From a filamentous cyanobacterium CCP2 (GTDB lineage: Bacteria > Cyanobacteriota > Cyanobacteriia > Elainellales > Elainellaceae): a stretch of 46,565 nucleotides of DNA. The first letter of the stretch is position 1. Every line of letters begins with the position of its first letter. Location of the stretch: assembly GCA_003003615.1 (NCBI GenBank), contig PVWD01000013.1, positions 1 through 46,565 on the forward strand, written 5' to 3'. Of this stretch, positions 41,535 to 46,565 are shown piece after piece. The position numbers were made by a program, and so were the translations under genes. Below the pieces are notes generated by a model. It saw nothing but the letters and a program-made list of their open reading frames with translations, was not told the origin of the DNA and did no database searches.

Positions 41535-43436
41535 TTACGGATGACACTGATTACTACCGTGGTGTGGTAACAACTGGGGTTCCCCGCGAGCTTCTGGATG
41601 CCGATCCAAATGGGGCACCCGTCCCAGCGTTGCCGCCTGGATCGCTTCAAGCGGAAACTTGGGGGTGCGATCGGCGTACAGCAACCCATTCGCCTCCTGA
41701 AAGGTATCAGTGAGTTGAGTGTAGCAGAAACCGCTAAATAGCTCGATTGAGTTAACAGCTTGCAATAATGCCGTATACCGAGCTTGCAGTTCAGCGATTT
41801 CAGCCGATCGCACATAGCCCCAAATGCTGTGATCCTCTGACTGTCCGTAGGCAATACCGCCGAATTCCGTCAGCATGATCGGTTGTCCCTGGTGCGGGTA
41901 GCCATCCAGCGTTAGCACACGCCCGCCCGGTCGCTGGCGATCGAACAAATCTGAAAGTTTTACCTCCGGCCCATAGCGCGTTGCCAGCCGTTGAGGGTTG
42001 TTATCGTAGTCGTGAATCGCCAGAATATCAGTAGCGGCACTTTCCCAGCCATCGTTACCCACCACAGGGCGAGTCGGATCAAGGGTTTTGGTGAGATGAT
42101 AAAGTGCCTGCACATAGTTACGATGAGGAGCGGTTGCGGTCAAATCCGGTACGCCCCAGGACTCATTAAACGGCACCCAGACGACGATGCAGGGGTGACT
42201 GGCATCTCGCTCAATCACTTCCGCCCATTCCTTCATCATCCGCTCCACGGCCTTGTGCGTGAAACGATAGGCACTGGGCATCTCTTCCCACACCAACAGT
42301 CCCAACACGTCAGCCCAATATAAAAAGCGTGGGTCTTCAACTTTCTGGTGTTTTCGCACACCGTTAAAGCCCATTTGCTTCACCAATTCTACGTCATGCC
42401 GTAGGGCTTCATCCGAGGGAGCCGTCATCAACGATTCAGCCCAATAGCCCTGATCTAGCACTAGGCGTAGATAGTAAGGCTGTCCGTTCAGCATGAATCG
42501 ATCGCGCTGAATGCTGACCGTCCGCATTGCGGTATAGGATTGAACGCTATCCAGCAGGATATGCTCGTGCAAAAGCTGCACCTCTGCCTGGATCAGCGTT
42601 GGTTTTTCTGGACTCCAGAGTAATTCGTTGCGGTAGTCATCAATTCCCGGATCAGATAAGGCGATGCGGCGATGAATCTCACCATTCAGAACTTCATAAG
42701 TATCGTTCACCAACAGTTGCTTGCCTGCTGTGAGCTTGACTTTAATTTGAATTCCGTCCTGCAACTGACCCGCCACAAAGGCTTCAAAGCCAATTTCCCA
42801 TCGCTCAAAGTGGGGAGTCCAGCGAATGCGATCGATATAGGTTTCTGGTACTCGTTCTAGCCAAACCGTTTGCCAAATGCCACTCGTGCGCGGATACCAA
42901 ATGCTATGGGGCTGCAACTGCCAGTCTTGCTTGCCGCGAGGTTTTGCCAGATCAAACGGATCATCTTCTGCCCAGACCGTGACTTTCTGTATCCCGTTCG
43001 CATTGAGCACCGACGTAATATCAGCACTAAATGGAGTATGCCCTCCTTCGTGGTCTGCCACAAGTTGCCCGTTGACCCAAACGCGAGCGCGATAGTCTAC
43101 TGCGCCAAAGTGAAGCAGAACGAGACCTTCCCCTTTGGGGAGTTCAAACTCTCGCTCATACCAGCAGTTGGGATGAAAGTCTTGGTCGTTAATACCACTT
43201 AGGATAGATTCGGGAGCAAACGGAACTTCGATAGTATTTGCCCAATTGCAAATATCGGTTGGCTGGTGATACTTTCCTTCATCGTCAAACATGAACTTCC
43301 ACGCGCCGTTCAGCGAAAGCCAATACGATCGGCGCAGTTGTGGGCGCGGGTACGCCATATCGGGCAGAAACTTAGCGTTCCAATCTTCTATGCTGCAAGG
43401 ATAGCGATCCTCTAAGCATTTACCAAATGCCTTCAT
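41535..43436 (-). CDS. GH2 beta-galactosidase-type glycoside hydrolase
   Basis: The 633-residue protein has the GH2 domain order: an N-terminal jelly roll (about 30-190, RRSYWLSLNGAWKFMFDD, FGAVDYRARVWVNGQ), an immunoglobulin-like domain and a TIM barrel from about 300. The barrel contains the acid/base Glu in VPFNESWG and the nucleophile Glu in LTEFGG. Beta-galactosidases, mannosidases and glucuronidases share these motifs, so the substrate is not fixed, but the galK-galT-galE setting favours galactosides. ATG 43436 is chosen over a GTG at 43475 because GGAATTGAG precedes it. It converges on the GH43 gene with a gap of only 27 bp. No signal peptide is seen. Confidence 0.87.
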   Translation of the reverse strand: MKAFGKCLEDRYPCSIEDWNAKFLPDMAYPRPQLRRSYWLSLNGAWKFMFDDEGKYHQPTDICNWANTIEVPFAPESILSGINDQDFHPNCWYEREFELPKGEGLVLLHFGAVDYRARVWVNGQLVADHEGGHTPFSADITSVLNANGIQKVTVWAEDDPFDLAKPRGKQDWQLQPHSIWYPRTSGIWQTVWLERVPETYIDRIRWTPHFERWEIGFEAFVAGQLQDGIQIKVKLTAGKQLLVNDTYEVLNGEIHRRIALSDPGIDDYRNELLWSPEKPTLIQAEVQLLHEHILLDSVQSYTAMRTVSIQRDRFMLNGQPYYLRLVLDQGYWAESLMTAPSDEALRHDVELVKQMGFNGVRKHQKVEDPRFLYWADVLGLLVWEEMPSAYRFTHKAVERMMKEWAEVIERDASHPCIVVWVPFNESWGVPDLTATAPHRNYVQALYHLTKTLDPTRPVVGNDGWESAATDILAIHDYDNNPQRLATRYGPEVKLSDLFDRQRPGGRVLTLDGYPHQGQPIMLTEFGGIAYGQSEDHSIWGYVRSAEIAELQARYTALLQAVNSIELFSGFCYTQLTDTFQEANGLLYADRTPKFPLEAIQAATLGRVPHLDRHPEARGEPQLLPHHGSNQCHP

Positions 43437-44337
43437 CTCAATTCCACTCTGATTGCTCAAGCAAGGTTGCCCCACCAGGTTAAGAGATCTAGCACTTTCT
43501 TACAAATCTCTTAATCTCGATTCCTCTATGGTATCGCTTTATATTGCGGCATATCCAACGGTTGAGGTAGAAAAAGCTGTATTTGCTGATTAAATTCCAT
43601 AGCAAGTACACCATTTCTCAAGCTAAGATTTCAACCTGGGATTAAGATGAACACCACAGCCAATCTGTAGCACTCCTATTCTTAATCTGGTTTTGAGAGA
43701 ATAGAGAGATGAAGCAGCAATAACGAGTCCAAGGGCTGGCTTTATGCGCCAGTATGATACTCCTGTGACCTGCATACCTTTCAACGCGATCGCCCGCCCG
43801 CCAGCAGCACATCACCGGATTCTTCCCAAGTGCAGTTTGCCACTTTGCATGAAGCGAGACATCTCCAAATCAATTAATTTTTCAAGTTGCTGCAAACTTA
43901 CCGAAAAATACTGATTTAATAACCTGAAAAATTATATTTGTACGGGTTTGGCAATGCCAAGCCTCTTTGGAAATCAAGATTTTATTAAATTCACATTCCT
44001 TAGAACAAGTTCCCTGGCGTTCAGCTCATCCACTACGGATTGAAGCAAATTCGATCGTCCTAACTTTTCCATCCGTTGCCATACTTACTAGAAAATACTG
44101 ATCTTCATCAATTAATTTTTCAAGTTGCTGCAAACTTACCGAAAAATACTGATTCTTTTTAGCGGTTGCAATTATTCAGAAGTTATTCACATTTGCGCTC
44201 TAACTTTGAGATCACAAAATAACGTAAACGTATCAACTTAGCATTCCGAAATTCCTGTGAAATTGGTTCAATCCCTGCTGATTCGGGAACATTTCTAATG
44301 GTGCCTTACGTTTTGTTACTCTTTTTTACCAAAAGTC
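43437..44337. other. Long intergenic region with direct repeats
   Basis: About 900 bp separate the GH2 gene from the DUF4347 gene. No gene or RNA is recognised. The region is AT-rich in its right half and holds the 47-bp direct repeat listed separately, plus a partial third copy near 44084-44104. Promoters for the divergent flanking genes must lie here. Confidence 0.5.
43870..44154 (+). repeat. Two identical 47-bp direct repeats 238 bp apart
   Basis: Copies at 43870-43916 and 44108-44154 match perfectly, starting TCAATTAATTTTTCAAG and ending ACCGAAAAATACTGATT. A partial third copy, CTTACTAGAAAATACTGAT, lies just before the second. No terminal inverted repeats or gene lie between them, so they are not an obvious mobile element. 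They may be regulatory or a recombination product. Confidence 0.75.
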
Positions 44338-46565
44338 ATGCCTTCCCAAGCCATCAATCAACTCGTTTTTATTGATTCAGCGATTGAAAATATTGAGCAT
44401 CTGCTAAACGGTATTTCACCGAGTACATTACTAAATGCAGCGATCGTAATCATCAATGCTCAGCGAGATGGGGTTGAGCAAATTAGCGAAGTCATTGACG
44501 CTTACGGTGATATTAAAAGCATCCACATTGTATCTCATGGTGAGGTGGGTTTCATACAACTGGGCGCAACTCAGTTATGTCATGCGACACTCGATCGATA
44601 TACAAACCAGCTTCAGCATTGGTCGAGCCAGTTCGTTAAAACAGAAATTTTCTTGTATGGCTGTAGGATTGCAGCAACGGCTGTTGGTCGGGCATTTGTT
44701 GATCGATTCGCTGCGCTGACCAGGGCAAATGTGGCGGCTTCAACAACTCCAGTAGGCACTGCTAAATTGGGCGGAAACTGGCAGCTAGACTTTACAACGG
44801 CACCTGTGCGATCGGCTTTGGCATTCACTTCAGATGCGATGTCAAGTTACGAATTCACCTTCAACCTTTTGCCCAACCTGATCTACAGCATTAGTGGCGA
44901 TAAGGTGAACTACACCAGCATCAACGGTGGTGGCAACTTCGCTCCGGTTAACCCCATCACAGGATTGCCAGTCAATAATACGCTTGCTTTTACCACAAAT
45001 GCTGTTGCCAGAGATCCCTTATCCAGCAATCAAATCCTCTATTACATCAGTGCTATCTCAAACCGTTTGGGTTCCTGGGATCCTGTCACTGGAACTGCTA
45101 CAGATCTGGGTTTAATCACAGGTGCAGGTAATCCTAACTTGCAAGGTTCTGCTCGGATGGCATTCCGAGATAATGGTCAACTCTATGTGATGCGGGACAA
45201 TACTCTGTATGCGGTCAGCACTGGCTCAGGTTTGGGAGCCGGGAATTCTACTGCTGCTGGGACAACCACCCTTGTTGCGCCTATCTCTGGCTTACCAACG
45301 GGGAATGGCGGCGATATGGCATTTGACCCTGCTAATCCCAATGTTCTCTACATTGCTGGTACAAGTACAAACAGCCTGTACAGAGTCACCTTTACAGGAG
45401 CAACTCCTTCTGCGGCTACACTAATTGGAGCGATGGGGGCTTCATCTGCCGGTCTTGCCTTTGGCCCAGATGGAAACCTTTACGGCAGTAATGGCACGAA
45501 CTTGGTCAGAGTGAATACCACGAATGGAACCACTACCGTCGTGGGGAATATTGGCAGTAGTATTAATGATTTTGCCACCCTACCAGCTCCTTCCCCTGAT
45601 GTTGACCTCAGCATCTCAGTAACCGATTCTCAAGCAACGGTTGCTCCTAATGGCTCAGTGACTTACACCATTACGGTTAAAAACAATAGCTCCTCCGCAC
45701 TAAGAGGCATATCGCTCGTTGATAATTTTACTGATCCTTCCCTAGCGGGTACACCTACTTGGTCAGCATCACTCAGCACAGGTGTAACTTTTCCCTCTGC
45801 CGCCGATCAGTCTGGCACAGGAAATATTAATGTCAAAGTGAATTTGGCTGCGGGTGCTACGGTTACTTATACGGTGACAGGTTTAACGGCTAAAAATGCA
45901 CCTGGTGCAGTTATTACCAATACCGCAACGGTTGCCCCACCCGAAGGCTATACTGACAAAGCCTCCAATCCAGGAGCAAACAGTGCCACTGATTCAACAA
46001 CGATCGGCACGCTCGACACCACTCCTCCCATTGTTACGGTTAATTCCCTCACAACCAATGATGGAACACCTCAACTAACAGGCACGATCGACGATCCCAC
46101 TGCAACCATTAAAGTCACCGTAAATGGAGTAGAATACACTGCTACAAATAACGGTAACGGTACTTGGACGCTCCCAGATAATGCAATTACAACTCCACTT
46201 CCTAGCGGAACCTATGATGTCAAAGTCACTGCAACTGATACATTAGGCAATGCTGGCAGTGACACAACTACAAATGAGTTAGTCATTGACAGAACCGCAC
46301 CAGTTGTCACAGTTAACTCCCTGACCACCGCAGACGGCACACCTCAGCTAACAGGCACGATCGATGATCCCACTGCAACCGTTAAAGTCACGGTCAATGG
46401 AGTAGAGTACACTGCTACAAATAACGGTAACGGCACTTGGACACTGGCAGATAATGCAATTAGTCCTGCTTTATCCAGTGGTACTTACGATGTCAAAGTC
46501 ACTGCAACTGATACATTAGGCAATGCTGGCAGTGACACAACTACAAATGAGTTAGTCATTGACAG
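44338..46565 (+). CDS. DUF4347 surface-type protein with Ig-like repeats (partial, 3' end beyond window)
   Basis: From ATG 44338 the frame stays open to the window edge (742 codons). Residues about 6-165 match DUF4347, a domain often found at the N-terminus of large cyanobacterial exported proteins (LVFIDSAIENIEHL, IHIVSHGEVG, IFLYGCRIA). A beta-propeller-like region (about 180-415) follows, then a DUF11-type conserved repeat (about 420-550, VDLSISVTDSQATVAPNGSV). Next come immunoglobulin-like domains of 91 residues, of which two full copies are seen. The layout is that of a secreted or cell-surface adhesin-like protein; the C-terminus, where a secretion signal would be expected, is not in the window. 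No classical signal peptide is visible at the start, as usual for type I-secreted proteins. Confidence 0.8.
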   Translation, partial: MPSQAINQLVFIDSAIENIEHLLNGISPSTLLNAAIVIINAQRDGVEQISEVIDAYGDIKSIHIVSHGEVGFIQLGATQLCHATLDRYTNQLQHWSSQFVKTEIFLYGCRIAATAVGRAFVDRFAALTRANVAASTTPVGTAKLGGNWQLDFTTAPVRSALAFTSDAMSSYEFTFNLLPNLIYSISGDKVNYTSINGGGNFAPVNPITGLPVNNTLAFTTNAVARDPLSSNQILYYISAISNRLGSWDPVTGTATDLGLITGAGNPNLQGSARMAFRDNGQLYVMRDNTLYAVSTGSGLGAGNSTAAGTTTLVAPISGLPTGNGGDMAFDPANPNVLYIAGTSTNSLYRVTFTGATPSAATLIGAMGASSAGLAFGPDGNLYGSNGTNLVRVNTTNGTTTVVGNIGSSINDFATLPAPSPDVDLSISVTDSQATVAPNGSVTYTITVKNNSSSALRGISLVDNFTDPSLAGTPTWSASLSTGVTFPSAADQSGTGNINVKVNLAAGATVTYTVTGLTAKNAPGAVITNTATVAPPEGYTDKASNPGANSATDSTTIGTLDTTPPIVTVNSLTTNDGTPQLTGTIDDPTATIKVTVNGVEYTATNNGNGTWTLPDNAITTPLPSGTYDVKVTATDTLGNAGSDTTTNELVIDRTAPVVTVNSLTTADGTPQLTGTIDDPTATVKVTVNGVEYTATNNGNGTWTLADNAISPALSSGTYDVKVTATDTLGNAGSDTTTNELVID
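46015..46565 (+). repeat. 273-bp tandem repeats encoding Ig-like domains
   Basis: Units start at 46015 and 46288, with a third beginning at 46561 at the window edge. Each encodes a 91-residue domain containing GTPQLTGTIDDPTAT and VTATDTLGNAGSDTTTNELV. Parts of the two DNA copies are identical, so the array is recent or kept uniform by recombination, and further copies are expected downstream. Confidence 0.85.

Noticed and set aside
43741-43914. 57-codon plus-strand frame starting MRQYDTPVTC
   Set aside because: It runs into the 47-bp repeat, has no ribosome site and no protein-like pattern.

Overview
The window looks like a cyanobacterial chromosome segment. GATCG/GCGATCGC (HIP1-type) octamers are scattered throughout. 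Several families present are largely cyanobacterial: DUF4278, DUF4347, AAA-like PF14516-type ATPases and red chlorophyll catabolite reductase. I cannot name a species. No rRNA, tRNA or CRISPR array was recognised, and I saw no intact insertion sequence.

Layout. (1) 1-2.7 kb: an AT-rich region with a 742-residue protein that carries the catalytic signature of telomere resolvases (protelomerases). It is flanked by a 43-nt near-palindrome upstream and a perfect 18-bp palindrome just after its stop codon. (2) 2.7-5.2 kb: a REC-GGDEF regulator, a red chlorophyll catabolite reductase and a small secreted Q/R-rich protein. (3) 5.2-13.2 kb: two paralogous fusions of a GH1-like glycosidase with an RmlD-like reductase. 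They flank a fusion of a glycosyltransferase with UDP-galactopyranose mutase, and five 11-bp iterons lie before the second paralog. (4) 13.4-18.1 kb: a membrane patatin-like lipase and a molybdopterin oxidoreductase.

(5) 18.3-22.0 kb: a cobalt-type nitrile hydratase locus in the order cobW-type GTPase, DUF1097 membrane protein, beta subunit, alpha subunit, p14K-like activator, interspersed with dispersed cyanobacterial repeats. (6) 22.3-29.6 kb, minus strand: isochorismatase-like hydrolase, metallo-beta-lactamase-fold protein, tandem DUF4242 protein, a large BTAD/AAA/TPR regulator, an OsmC-like protein and a ferritin-like diiron protein. (7) 29.8-33.5 kb: an AAA-like ATPase and several small genes. 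Three of these share with the distant RCC reductase gene a promoter element whose spacing is identical in all four cases. (8) 33.7-43.4 kb: a complete Leloir set (galK, galT, galE), a noncanonical M24-fold protein coupled to galK, a PhyH-family oxygenase, GH43 and GH2 glycosidases. (9) 44.3 kb to the end: the start of a large DUF4347 surface-type protein with 91-residue Ig-like repeats, cut by the window edge.

Regions 3 and 8 suggest a galactose/galactofuranose economy: glycosidases could release galactose, GalK/GalT/GalE convert it to UDP sugars, and the mutase fusion could use UDP-galactose for surface polymers. Region 5 is a nitrile-to-amide module with two different kinds of metal-insertion helper. 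The observations that most deserve a second look are the telomere-resolvase-like gene with its palindromes, the four-copy promoter element, the galK-coupled M24-like protein and the nitrile hydratase locus.
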